Shown: positions 24,933 through 37,314 of the stretch, one piece after another
Numbering within the stretch: position 1 is the stretch's first letter
Layout: every line of letters begins with the position of its first letter
NCBI RefSeq assembly: GCF_018139145.2
Contig: NC_059481.1
Span: 16,418,368 to 16,482,367 of the forward strand
Source: Gymnogyps californianus
Lineage: Eukaryota; Chordata; Aves; Accipitriformes; Cathartidae
Direction: 5' to 3'
Length of the DNA: 64,000 nt
Program-made: the position numbers and the translations under genes
Notes under the pieces: model-generated
Databases searched by the model: none
What the model saw: only the letters and a program-made list of their open reading frames with translations
Told to the model about the DNA's origin: nothing

Positions 24933-26434
24933 AATTCCTAATGGAAAACAAATGCTGCTCCAGGATACTTAAGCCTCCTACTTGGCAGACAGGGAACAGA
25001 AGTAGGGAACCGTTCAAAGCCACGTAGGGATTCTGGGGCAGTGTGAGGAAAGCAAGCAGTTACCTTACATTGGTGACAATAGAGTGCTTTATTCAAGAAA
25101 GCACCTTTCTTCCCCATGCTCCCAGTATTTGCAACAGGTTAATTGGTATCACCCCACCTGATGGCGCCTTGAAAATTCATCAGTAGTCTATCCATGACTT
25201 TCACATACATACTTTTTCCTGCTATCTGAACACTGTGGAACCTGGAACAAGTCACAGACAGGTTATAGCCTGAGGTATCTGAAGATTAAGTGTGAGGTGG
25301 GGCTCTAAGTATGTCTGAGAATCTGTATCAAATGAATTAGCTCTTAAAAGCAGTCTGGGAAAGCAAGAAGCTCAAATTTTGCAAGTCCTAAATTGGCAGC
25401 CTAATCCTTGGATCACTTTTCCTCCCTCTCTACTTCCACTTAGAAGTTTGCCTGTATAAATAACCTCAGTGAACAGAAAAGTGACCAGACTCTCGGCCCA
25501 CCCAAGCCTTATTTTCAGCTATGAATTTACCTAGTTTGGACATATTTCACCATGGGAGTAAAATAATTTTCTAATCCTGGGTGGTGATCACCACATGCCT
25601 TGGAACAAAAGGATTTATGATACTTATAACTTTATTCTGGCTAATGTAAATGCAGATACTATTCATAAAGCATCTAACCTTGTTTTAAAAATTCTTACTA
25701 AGGTATTTGTCTTCATAATGCCATCCACTATGGGGATCCCCAGGTTAATTATGTGTTATATAAAGAATCAATTGTTGCATCTTAATTTCATGAAATGGCC
25801 TCAAATCCTTGTATTATATTACACAATACCTTGTTATTTTTCTGTGTCTTTAAAGTATTTAAAGTAACAATACTGGGAACCTTCCAAAGTAGTTTGTATC
25901 TTAAAACTCACTGTGCTATAAACTGCGATGGAGGAAGCCTTACAGCCTTTCCCTCTCATCCCAATAAAATACTTGCTATTCTTCCCATCACAGATGTGAC
26001 GAAAAGATACATTGGCCAAAACGACACATCAAGGCTAGCGTGCTTTTCTTCCCCATCCAAAATGAGACCCCAGGATCATGGTACCTCTCACTGTTGCACC
26101 AAAACAGGGTCTGAGGCACTCGAGTAGATTTAGTGAGAAGCCAACACAGTATGACCCAGAGATCGCCCCCATTGCTCCAGCCCGATAACACTCTGCCCCA
26201 CATTATCTCCAGCACTTGGCTCCCACGCCAGCGCCTTACGGAGACTAGCAGACCAGTGAAACTGTGTCTTGGCCTGGCAGCAATGTTACATAGAGGAGAA
26301 TCCAACAGGATGACGAGCCTGCTTCCTGCTGTGCTGCCGCCAAACATCCACACCACTGCAAAGCCTCTCCCCAGCGCAGCGCTCAGTGTTACTTCTGCAC
26401 ACTGCTGCACACTCTGCACTGTAACGCTTTATTC

Positions 26435-27005
26435 CTTCCCTTTATAATTCAACAGCTTTAGTATCCCTAATGCTTTCCCTGTATTGAAGCTGCCTTCCAG
26501 GCCACTAAACACTTTCATGTGCTCCCTCTAGCCCCTCTTTATCACTGCTTTGTCTCTTACAAAAGAAATGACCCATAACAAACACAGTACGCCACAGGAG
26601 GTATTGCCATTCACGTCTATAGGGATATTATAACATCTTCCAACTCTACCTCTTTCTTCACACATGCAGGCATCTTATTCACTTTTTTCTTTATTGCTGC
26701 TGGGGCACATGGCACAGTCATCTTTATCAAGCTGTCTTTATAATAGCTACTTTTATTTTCCTGAATGGTTAGAGCTAATTCAGAGCCCAACCATGTGTCT
26801 GAATGCTTTAAACTATTCCTTCAAACATGTTTTACCCTGCCACTACCTATATTTCACCTTCCATTCTAGTACCCACAATCTTTCAGTGCTCCTTCCTACT
26901 GTATAATTTGTATCAGCTGCAAACAGTAAATCTTATCCATCTTACTGTTTTCCTTTCCTTCCAACCATTAAAATTATAAATATTGACCAGCACCAATTCA
27001 CAGAC
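26435..27005 (-). mobile_element. Decayed CR1-type LINE, reverse transcriptase part of ORF2
   Basis: Read on the minus strand, the sequence follows the remembered order of CR1 ORF2. A stretch like the block before V-L-F-N-I-F-I-N-D-L is near 26960-26995. L-F-A-A-D-T-N-Y (26903-26926) stands where the family has K-F-A-D-D-T-K-L. Then come a stretch like the segment coding A-V-T-T-Q-E-K-D-L-G-V and one ending in the block coding the (P/S)-Y-E-E-R-L-R-R-L-G-L-F-S-L region near 26440-26480. One of the two catalytic aspartates is replaced by alanine, and stops and frameshifts interrupt the frame, so it is dead. The limits are approximate and the subfamily was not determined. Confidence 0.68.
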
Positions 27006-30000
27006 TGGTAGCTGGAGTCAACTTACTATCAATTTCTTTCCATCCCAAGGATGCCTTCTGTATCCTATTTACTTTTTCCAGCCTTTTAACTAGGTTTTGA
27101 CTACACAAACAGTCCTTTTGTGTCTCACTCCCTAACTCCCAAAATTTCTTGATGCCTTTTTTTGCAGGAAGCTCTCTTTTTATCAGCTCTGACTCATCTG
27201 GGATGCGCAGCAATCCAATCTGCATGAAAATCAGTCTTGGTTCACCCTTGAAAGCCATGGATGAAACTTTAGATACCATTTCTCCTTCGTCCTCCAATCC
27301 CCATACCTCTTCCAAAAAAACCCCACCATATTATTAAGGCACTACTAACACTCTCAGTCTTTGTGTTTCCTCATTCCTGTGTTACTCCAGTGCTTGTGGT
27401 TCTGTTATTGGTGGTTCCCTCATCCCATGGAGTAAGTTTTTAAACATGAGGAATCATAATTAGCACCTTGTTAAACATGTTTTAGATGGTCTGCTATCTA
27501 GTCAGCTGGCCATTTTTAATTATTTCTTTCTACTAGTTCAAATCCTCTGTTCCTTAGTTTCCTTACAACTCCTACAGGAACAAAACCTGGGCTTCATCTG
27601 ATTCTGTGAGTTATAACCTTAGCCAAATATAAAATAACACAGCAGACAACATGCAAGCGTTGTCTTCGTGTATAAACCAGCCAGCGTGGTCCCACAGCAT
27701 CCTGCTCTGTTCCCGTCCTGGCCGCCTACCAGCTCTGCCAATGTACTTGTGGCTCCAGGGCAGCACAAATAGCTCCAGAATGCATCCAAATCTCAGCCTA
27801 CACAATCTCTTATTATTCCAGTCCTGAGGGTCCCATATTTTTTTCCACAGCCTTTTGATCGTGCCTTGAAGCATACTTCTTTATTCCAGATCTAACACTA
27901 CTCTTCACAAAATCACTCATTTCCTCTGAGATCTTCTGCCAATGGCCTCAGAGCAGAGCTTCCACCTGGTAGTGGTTTTCCTGCCCAGACCACATCACAA
28001 TGCCACATGTCAGCTTCCATGGTGGAATAATTATGTGCACGCGTTCAGAACAGACTATCCTGAGACGGTCTGTCTGTTGGTCTCCTTAAAAGCTTACTTT
28101 AAATAGGTCCTCACACAGAGATCCACAAGTGAGAGGTACGTACACAGGGCCATCTACAGCTCTGCACCTTCCTCTCCCATTTCAATTTTCATTACTCCAA
28201 CCTTTCATGCACTGTATGTCCATCCCCTTAAACTGATACAACTCAAGAGCTACCTGAGACTTTTTCCCTAAATTATAAATTACTCCCCCCAGGCTAATTT
28301 CTTTTTTTCATATCACAGATTCTCTTTGGTCATCTTCAGCAAACACCATCAAAGCTGGCCTCCCCACCTATCACTCTCTACAACCTCAAGATCAGTGACA
28401 GGAAGCAGCTATGATTCTGCAATTTATTGTATTAGCACTTCTGAAACAACAAAGAAGTCATTGATTTCCTAAGCCAAAGGCACATGGGAAAGCACAAAAA
28501 GCATCTATGCCCAGCTCAGATCAGAGAGGAAAGAGACACTGCATAGGAGAGGGCTTCCCCCAGCCTGGTGACTGCTCCGTTTGAAGCTAAAGGATGGGAG
28601 TACAAGCAAGGAGCTTGTTGGCTGTTTTCATATAGGTGTCAGCATAATCATTCTGACACAGAACCCTTCTTGCTGCTTGTCACATTTAACAGAAAAATGG
28701 ACAATAACAGCGAAAATGTGACCGTTTCTTTTTTCTCTTTCTTTCTTTTGAATACTCTGTACTAGCCACCTAGAGAACAGCTGATAACACTGAGGGTAAT
28801 TCAAGCAAAAGTACTGCAGGACCTTCTTTGATGTCTGCTCTGATTTAATATAGGTTCATGTAACGAACGTGTAATACAATAATACCATATAAAAAGTTAA
28901 AGAATACACGAGACAGCTGGGTCAAAAGGAGATTTTACCAGATGGCCCAAGGGCAACTCACTGATCATTTCATTAAGAGGCTGGGTTAGGAAGGACATCC
29001 TGTGATGAGTCCCGGGAACGCGGACTCCACAGTCAGAAATCAAACATCAGGAAAGTTCTTTCAGGTGAAACAGCTGCCATCAACTGCTAGCCAGGGTTTA
29101 CAGGTCTGCTGAGTCCAAAGGCTCATTTTATTGCCAGCCCATGTGTCCAGTGGTACAAAGTAAACTGACAGCCAGTAAGATGGCTGATGGATATTTTTAC
29201 CTTAATTTTGGCTGGAAAAATTATTATTAAAAGGAAAAAAAAAAAGTAGAGATCAAAACTGAAGCTTCTACTTTATTACAGGAGAGATGAACCTGTAGTG
29301 CTTGCCCATGAGGAACTGACCAGCAGCATGCAGATGATTTTAGACATTTGGACTTATTTACCAAGGAGGAGTATCACTTAGACCTGGCAGCTGGATGTAG
29401 ACTTTTGCAAACCACCTACAAGCCTTTTCCTTTATATAATCCCACCAGCACAGGCTCAGTTTCACATCTCCACTTACTGTGTTTTTGGAGAGAAAAAGAA
29501 ATCAGGTCTTTGAAGACTGTAAGGAACAGACTGAAGAAAGGGAGACAAGATCAGAGAGACAGAGCTAGGGTGAGAGGGAGGCAGCTATCTCTAGCAAGTA
29601 GGATAACTGATGTGACTCACACAAAAGCAGCTTACTTTTCCCCTTGTTCTGTCGTGGATATTTCCATGTTGGCTTTTTCAGAGATGGAGACCAGCAGGAA
29701 GCAAATGCATAGCAGCTGATAAATGCTTCACCTCCTAGAGCATCAGGTGAGAAGCATACAGGCCTTGTAAAAATCAACTACAAGTCTCCAAGTCTTTGAA
29801 AACCTACTGACCTTTCACAGCAAAGCAGGCAAACCTTTATCAGCAGAGAAGATGCTGACTCCAGATTACAGGCTTTCAGGATTTCTCATCTTGCAGCCGT
29901 ACCACCTGAGAAAATTTGCGTAAGAACAAGCTGCCTTTTTCTTAGGAGTCCTTTTCAACCTGCTTTTATGATTTCTACTGAAAATGATAATCCTGTGTTT

Positions 30001-32749
30001 GTGACATTGCAATCATTTCTACTACAATCAAGCGTTCTGTCCAAAAGGAGGATTACTGCTTCAGTTTGGGGAAGCGTACAGACTTTCAGAGGAACAAAGC
30101 AGCCAGTTTCCAAGCAAATGACCTTGGTAATAGAGAACAAAAGAAGACAAAGATACAAAAACAACACCACATATGATCAGATCTGCCATTTCTAAGAGGC
30201 ATCTGATGTCCTTTAAGTTCCTAAAAACTGATGTTTCCTAGAGATGTCTGTACAATGGAGTTGGAAAAAGCAGCAAGAGACGCTTTTCTTTGCTGTGCCA
30301 CTCCAACATTCCCTCAGATTTTTCCTTTGACAAGCTAGCAATGTTTTAAAACTAAACATCAGACATATATATAGAAAACCTACTGCAGTGCACAACTCCA
30401 TCCTTTTAGCAGTGTCCTGTGAGGAGGAGCATCACTGCACATGGTGCTGAATGTCAAACAACTGGCTGAAACCTGTGCCTCTGGCAGCTGCTCTGAAATC
30501 CAAAGAACAAACAGTTAAAAAAAAAAAAAGCCTTTGTTTTTCTGCAAGAACATAATTTAGCATGACTCTCCACAGAACAATTTGCATAGGATTACCCACA
30601 ATGCATTGCATTATGGTAATACACTTCAACCTCTGATGCACAGTAGACTGACAGTGTTAAAAATCTGTCAAAGGAAAAATAAATGATACAGGAAAATGAT
30701 GATGTAAGACAGGACAGTAAACATTCTGCACTTGTGTAATCTGCCAAAATTCAGTCTAAAATTGGCCTGGGAAAGAGAATAAGAGTATTGTGCACTCAGA
30801 ACAGCTTTAGGGAATGTTCCCAACTCAAGCAGAAAACCATACCTGACTGAGACACGGATGTAATCACGAAGGAATAGAAAGTACAACAAACCAGAACTAA
30901 GAGCTGAATAGGAGACAAGGAGAGATTTTCTTCATTTCTTTGATTTCCCACCAGGTAACAACCTGGAGGGAATATTCCCTCTTGTTCATCCAAGGATGGT
31001 CTGGTTCACTGCGCTTCACGACACACATTCGCTCACTCCTCCTTCTGCTCCTCTCCAAGCCCTGCTGCATCTTCTGATGCTGGTAGTGATCCCTAATAGA
31101 TCCCGGACAGTCTCTGGGTTCAAAAGCTGCCGTCCCGAAACACTGAGCCCCAGGGCTATATCAGTCACAGAATCCAAACTACCGGCATCTCCTGCCTGCA
31201 GTCATGGATGGCTACTCAGCCCTTCAGCAGGCTTCACCAAGGGAACAAAGACTCCCTAACATTTTCTAGCATTGGTCTTGCAGTCACCCGCAGGAAATAG
31301 CCACAGGAAAATAGTATCAAACGTAACTCTCCCCTTCAGTCAATTACACACACTGTTTTCCTAGTAATTCAAGTAATCAGATATCACTCCTCAAATCCCT
31401 AACCAAGGGATAAGTCTGTTTTGGTATCCAGTGAAAAGTCATTTAACTGGCCAAGGGACTTTTCTGCAAAGCCCTCAGACAAGCAAGGGCAAAGGATGCC
31501 AAGGGGAGAACAAGGCATAGGGCTGGTTGAGTGGAGGGGATATGGTGAGAAGTAGTATTTTCCACCTAGGTCTTTTCATTAGTTCTTTCAAAGCTAAGTC
31601 ACAGAAAAATGAACAAAACAAGGGATGAAGCCAAATTATATTTGCTGAAGAGGAGTTATAGAGATTAGTGCATTAATTAATCAAGACAATGATGTCAGCA
31701 AGGGCCTGACCTCTATTCCTGCCCTAGTAACAGCTTTGTCCCTGTTGACTTTCAGCTTGCATGCTAAAGCCATTTAGATACATCCCTCAATTAATCGCAG
31801 GATACCCTCTGGGAGATAAGAGAGCAGTACTGCAAGCAGGGATGCTGAATCAGAGGAGGAGTAACCTAGTCAAAGGCACCTCATCAAGGGCATTGGCAGA
31901 GCTAGGGAGAGAGCCCACAATTCTCTTTACCTCTCACACTTCACCTCTCCCTGCTAGGAACAAAATTGTTTGAATCTATTAATCTGGAATTCTGCCATAC
32001 TTTAAAACAAACAAACAAACAAAACAAAAACCAAAACAAAACAATAGAGACTAACAAGAAATAAAGATTAAGTTTCAAAAAAAACCCACCCCAAAACCAA
32101 AGAAAAGAGTCTGTTTTAAAAAGAACTTGTATCTTTTTTGTAATAAAACAACAGCAATACATGAAACCCACTCAGACAAAATGACAGCTGCTGAGAGCAG
32201 GACAGCAGCCAGATCTTCAGTTACCCTCTGTTTCTCCCCTTTCTCCTGAGAGTAAGTCCTTCCCTCAGGCAGATTATCTGCCCATCCTCATACTCTAGGG
32301 AGCCTGGATTCCTTCACTTAATGTCTGTCGTACAGCAGGTTCACTCTCAGCTTCTCGAGTACCAGCCTGAGGACAGACAGGTCCAGCAAGCCTCTGAGCA
32401 CCACTGTCACTCGAACAAAGAATCTCCAATCTCTGTAGGTGCAGCTAGATGGCAGAATACAAGGTGGATAGGAGCTGCTGCTGTCCCCACACAGCAGGGA
32501 CAGACATGGCTGGTATCTGGACAGGCTCAGGAAGATGACATACAACCACAGGCTTTCATGCAATAGGAGGACTAAAAAGCCGCACGAGTTCAGGAGAGAG
32601 CAGTGATGCTCAAGGATGGCAGCAGATGGATGCAACATTGGAAGATGTCTGCTTCTATCAGAATAGCTGTTATTACAGCAACTGAGAACTTGAATCTGTT
32701 TTTGCCTCCCAAGCAAAAGCAACAAACATATCTGTCCATCAATCTTGCC
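27006..32749. other. Gene-free stretch, presumed intron or intergenic
   Basis: No supported exon. Part of the sequence just above the CR1 remnant (27.0-27.6 kb) may belong to the same old element, but I could not recognise it. The block at 30996-31260 is mildly GC-rich without clear coding content. An AAAC microsatellite lies at 32004. Confidence 0.6.
32004..32045. repeat. AAAC microsatellite
   Basis: About ten AAAC/AAAAC units. On the minus strand this accounts for a phenylalanine-rich chance open frame. Confidence 0.75.
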
Positions 32750-33100
32750 CACAGGCCCCATCAGTCTGGACTCTGACTCATGGACTGACTTCCTGGCTTC
32801 ACCTTGGACCTGTCTTGTCACTACAGGCCTACCAGGTGATTGCTAGGCTGACCCCAGTCATCATCACTGGACCTGAACCTGATTCACTGGCTTGCGTTCC
32901 TGGCTTAACCTTGGACCTGCTTCATCACCGTGAACTTGTCTAGTGACCTAGGCTCTTGGTTGAACCTGACTATCCTTCACAGGCCTGGCCTGCTCACCTT
33001 GCTCAGCAGCAGTGGGATGGGGCCTTGGCTGGCAAGGAGAGACATCTGGTGTTAACTCCATTTCTCCCATTGCTATCACTGGCCTTAATGTTTTTCTCAG
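32750..33100. repeat. Degenerate tandem repeat, about 107-bp unit
   Basis: The phrase TCCTGGCTTCACCTTGGACC at 32791 returns as TCCTGGCTTAACCTTGGACC at 32898, 107 bases later, with the following CTG-rich sequence also alike. Shorter variants of CCTG(A/G)C and GAACCTG continue to about 33230. It is CTG/CCTGAC-rich and has no preserved coding frame. It may be a piece of an old LTR or satellite, but I cannot assign it. Confidence 0.55.
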
Positions 33101-33785
33101 TGCAGGCACTCCTACTGTCCATCTCAACCCCAGATGATCAATAGTGCAGAAGTTGTAGCTTGGACAAGAGAAATTGGTCCCTCAACCTGTCTATCTATCA
33201 CTAGCTGAGCTGAACCTGCCTGTCCCTTCCACTTCAGCTCTACAGTCCTTCACATTCAGTCCTGACGTTGGGGAAATCTCAGACAGGAAGGGCCATAATG
33301 TTGATGGAGGCTGGACTGGCACATACTCAGTTTTCTCCCACACACCTCAACATAGAGGTTACAACATCCTAAACCACAGCTAGATTAAGACCAACTTCAC
33401 TGCATTACATTACACTCAATTGTCTGACACCTTCCTGTCCATAAGTAGCTAACACATATCACCTCTCAACCATCATATTTGAACTTGGTCAGAAAGCTTT
33501 CCAGTACAAATAAACGTTTTAACTTTAGGTGCCAAATTAATTTTTGCTAAAGCCAACAGGGTTACCTCATATTAGAATTCAGCTACAAAAATAGATTTCT
33601 TTTCCTCTTCCTTACCTATTGTTGGCAAACATTAGTTCTAGTGAGAGAAGCTATTTCTGGACTTTTATTGGCAAGTCTTATATTCAGAGATTAAAGGAAG
33701 GAACTGGCTGACAGTGGAAAAAACGTTAGACATGACTTTCAAGAAATGCCAGTTTCTGCCAAGCTCTTATGCACATTTCTCTGGA

Positions 33786-33850
33786 AAAACAAACAAACAA
33801 ACAACAAAACCCAAACAAACAAAGAACCCCCCAAACGACAAAAACCCCAA
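33786..33850. repeat. AAAC microsatellite, degenerate
   Basis: AAAC units with interspersed CCC blocks, similar in kind to the repeat at 32004 but not identical. Confidence 0.65.
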
Positions 33851-34109
33851 AGGCTTTATTAACTGCTACTAGTAGAGGTCACATCTGTGAGGATCAGTGA
33901 GAGAAAAACGCACATATGGAAAGTTCTCTGTCTCAGACTGACAATAACTGCATGGTCACTGCCATAGATGCCCTCTTATACTCATTTCATTTGTGCCTTT
34001 TATTTCACAGAGGAAAATCCCCTGCTTCTTAGTACAAAATGACTGCTAAACATGATTGAGGTGGAGTTTCCAGCAGATTTTTGTACATCGTATGATCTCT
34101 TGCTTGGGC

Positions 34110-34445
34110 TGATATGCACTCGTCAGACACGCTCATACATCTGTGCATACATGCACATATACATGATCACAGACGCACAAGGACGCATTTCGAAGACACA
34201 GGTACCATAACAAACAGCACACATTCGTAAGTACACAATTAAAATAATATGTTTACCAGACACACCAGTGCATATTTGCACACTTGAAGGTCTGAGAGAA
34301 CATATTTTGAACTAGTTCCCACACTCACGTGCATGTACCCACACTCAATTGTAGTCTTCCACAAACACACTTCCAAGTTCGTACTCACAAATATTCACTG
34401 CACATAAACACTCCACCAGTACAAACACTCACCTAATGCGTAATT
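34110..34445. repeat. Degenerate CA-rich tract
   Basis: The stretch is dense in CACA, ACAC, CATACA and CACTCAC words, broken by point changes, with no regular long unit. It looks like an old, eroded CA microsatellite or minisatellite. A similar tract lies at 38040-38370. Confidence 0.6.
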
Positions 34446-36721
34446 CAGGAAAGTACAGGCAGGTAGCTAAATGGAAACACACAGAGATTCATATCTGTTT
34501 CTTTTGTAAATTGTGCACACGGTCTTCATGCATTTATTAACACCATGCTAATAATTTCTAGTAATTAGTGTTATAATAGGAAAACACAAGAATGCAGATC
34601 TTCATCCTTTATAAGTGAATTAATTACACCCAGCAATACCTGTCACCCCCAATACATACAAAGGGCTAGCACAGAATTGTTTTTCTATTTCTCAGGCATT
34701 TGCTTCAGCGTAACCGGGATTTATTCATCAACAAGCTAAGAAACAACACAATAAAAATGACTAAATGGAAACATAAAAATTAAGCCCTTTTACACAGAGC
34801 CAAGCTGAGCAGTACTATTACCTAGACTCTTCCAGACTCCAAGGAAAATAAAAAATGATTGGCAAATGATTTGGGAAAAATATACCCTGTTCTTTTTCAC
34901 TTCTTTGTCTGTACGTGAACATAGTACACTTGTCAGCAAGCAATGGATTATGCAGGCTATAGTCATGCATAAGCATAAACCTGTGCTGTGCTTTCTGTGA
35001 CTCAGTGCCGCTAACCCTGCCCTGCTCATGCTCCTCCACCCTGCAGTCTCTGGCATTCCGGTTTCAGACTGGAAAACGCAACAGATCCCACCTTCAGCAG
35101 GCCCAGCTCCACCACTTACGAATTCCCCCCTGCAGTTCCCCTAAAGCCACTCCAAAGCCCCTTAGTCTGGTGTCAGTCTTAAGCCAAAGAATGGAAATAA
35201 AAATATCCAGCTACTGAAAACATTCAAATCCACCTGTGATTGAACATGTCCTCCCCTTTTGTTCTGTCCAACTCTGCAGCCTCTCTTCTGCATCCAAAAC
35301 CCACTAAGGATTATGTGCAATCAGTAAAGACAAAGTCTTAGTTCAGTAGCTACAGGTTCTCTTACCAGGTCTGTAAGAGCTGTGACCACATCCATTCACA
35401 GGGGCAAAACACTCACTCATAGGCAAATAGTAAGCTCGCAGAGGCAATAATCCTCCATGTGGAATTATCCTCTCCATGTACTCTGCTGCTGATTTTCCCT
35501 CCAAATGGAAAGCAAACTCTATACAATCTTGTAGACTGAGTTCTCTATATATAACAAGTAATTTCGTGCTGTTGCACACAAAAGCGCCACGTGCCATGGA
35601 GGAAAAAGATCTTAAAGATTTTTTCTTTTTATTTTTTCCCCCTTTCCTTTTAAATTCAAGCACATATACATAAATGAGATGTACTTCGAGGTTATGCCAA
35701 GCCTCTGTAATATTGACACAGAAATGTTATGGGTAAAATCCTTCTGGTTGTCTTGGAAGTATTCTGGCTGTCTCAAAGAGAAGGCCTTCAATTACTGATT
35801 CTGCCTTTTTGGAAGCTCTTTAAGGTTTAGATTCTGGATGAGGAGTTATGAGATCTCACATTTAATTCAGTTTATCATAGCTGTACATTCTCAAATGAAA
35901 TCAGTGGAACCGACTGGAGAGAGAAGGATACTTAATGAAGCACCTTAGGGATTGAAATATCTGTTATTCAATGTTCATGAAATAAGCCTCTCTTCAAAAT
36001 TTTACCCTCCCTTATTTCAACCCGTCAGGATCTCCAGGCCTGACCTTAAATGCCATCTGGACTGTACTTATGTATTCTGAGCAGGCCTAGAAGAGCCACA
36101 TGCTTCTCTTTCTTGGGATGTATGAGCAGATAATAAGCCAAATCTGTACCACAATGAATTTGATCTCTCTTCAGGCTGTCCCTCTTTTAAGAACCTTTTC
36201 ACATGAATTCATAAATCTACCTGAGCTTTTTCTCTCCCAGAGAACATCACAAAAGATTATTCCAAAGAGACACAGAAAATACTGATAAGATTTCTCCTGC
36301 TTTCTAGCAATGAACTCACTCATGGAAGATATCGTTCATGCTACACCAGTCAACAGCAGACACTAAAACGTTGGCTGAATACCCTGATATCAAGTGTCTG
36401 CCCTTGTAATTAGTATCAAAGGCATGAATAACAAGTCACCATTTACACATCTGTGGGATACTGAATATCTCTGGATCAACAGGTTGAGGGTACTTAAATG
36501 GGATCTGACTCCACATCTCCAGTTGAGTTGAAATGGTCTTGCTTTATCCTGTCCTCCTCTGCCACAAAAGCCATCCATGTTGTTTTAATTCCCAAAATGT
36601 TTATGCTGAGAAAGACATTTCTAAAGAGCTGTAGAAGACCCTAAAGAAAGGCAAAAAGAATTAAGTAAGATACGGTGCGTTCCTTTCAACCTTTTGATAA
36701 ACACTGAATGAACAGTAAGGA

Positions 36722-36872
36722 CATCGTAGTTTAATCCCAGCCGGCAACTAAGCACCACGCAGCCGCTCGCTCACTCCCCCCCACCCAGTGGGATGGGGGA
36801 GAGAATCGGAAAAAAAAAAAGAACCTCATGGGTTGAGATAAAGGCAGTTTAACAGGACAGAAAGGAATGAAA

Positions 36873-36903
<31 letters not shown>

Positions 36904-37314
36904 TGACAATAGTAACACTAAAATAATTAGACTATACAAAGCAAGCGATGCACAGTGCAATTGCTCACCACTTGCCAACCAATACCCAGTTAGTTCCCGA
37001 GCCACGATCCGCCCCTCCCAGCCAACTCCCACAGTTTATATACTGGGCATGACATCATATGGTATGGAATAGCTCTTTGGCCAGTTTGGGTCAGCTGTCC
37101 TGGCTGTGTCCCCTCCCAACTTCTTGTGCCCCTCCAGCCTTCTTGCTGGCTGGGCACGAGAAGCTGAAAAATCCTTGACTTAGTATAAACACTACTTAGC
37201 AACAAATAAAAACATCAGTGTGTTATCAACATTATTTTCCTACTAAATCCAAAACACTGCACTATACCACCTACTAGGAAGAAAATTAACTCTGTCCTAG
37301 CCAAAACCAGGACA
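36722..37314 (-). mobile_element. Solo ERVK-like LTR, minus orientation
   Basis: This is a second copy of the same LTR family, about 593 bases, lying in reverse. Read on the minus strand it begins TGTCCTGGTTTTGGC at 37314 and ends in the block matching the other copy's AACCATGACA, here altered to AACTACGATG. The five bases AAGGA stand directly on both sides (36717-36721 and 37315-37319), as expected of a target-site duplication. There is no primer-binding site or internal sequence, so it is a solo LTR left by recombination between the two LTRs of a former provirus. An AAT/ATT microsatellite (about 36872-36902) and a TATA element near 37037 are kept, while the polyadenylation-like signal reads GTTAAA. 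Confidence 0.88.

Larger units (their letters stand above)
10031..26434. other. Gene-free stretch, presumed intron or intergenic
   Basis: This is 16 kb of AT-rich DNA with no supported exon, RNA gene or young mobile element. It contains the ATA repeat at 11331, the purine and pyrimidine tracts near 23.0-23.9 kb, the AAAAC repeat at 24868, and a short perfect inverted repeat at 17739-17760 (8-base arms, 6-base loop). The last 400 bases before the CR1 remnant (26040-26430) are richer in GC and CpG than the surroundings and open on both strands. Confidence 0.6.
33231..36716. other. Gene-free stretch, presumed intron or intergenic
   Basis: It contains an AAAC repeat and a CA-rich tract. An AT-rich block at 34530-34590 resembles conserved non-coding DNA. 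A minus-strand open frame of 106 codons (35343-35663) has a GGTAAGAG donor-like site near its end. No protein family is recognised. Confidence 0.55.

Noticed and set aside
25988..26447. Overlapping open frames of 143 and 104 codons on opposite strands
   Set aside because: Explained by fewer AT-rich stop codons in a GC-richer pocket. Neither translation looks like a known protein. The pocket itself is kept as a finding.
32318..32821. 167-codon minus-strand open frame
   Set aside because: It overlaps a plus-strand frame, runs into the degenerate tandem repeat and has a leucine/serine-rich composition with no family motif.
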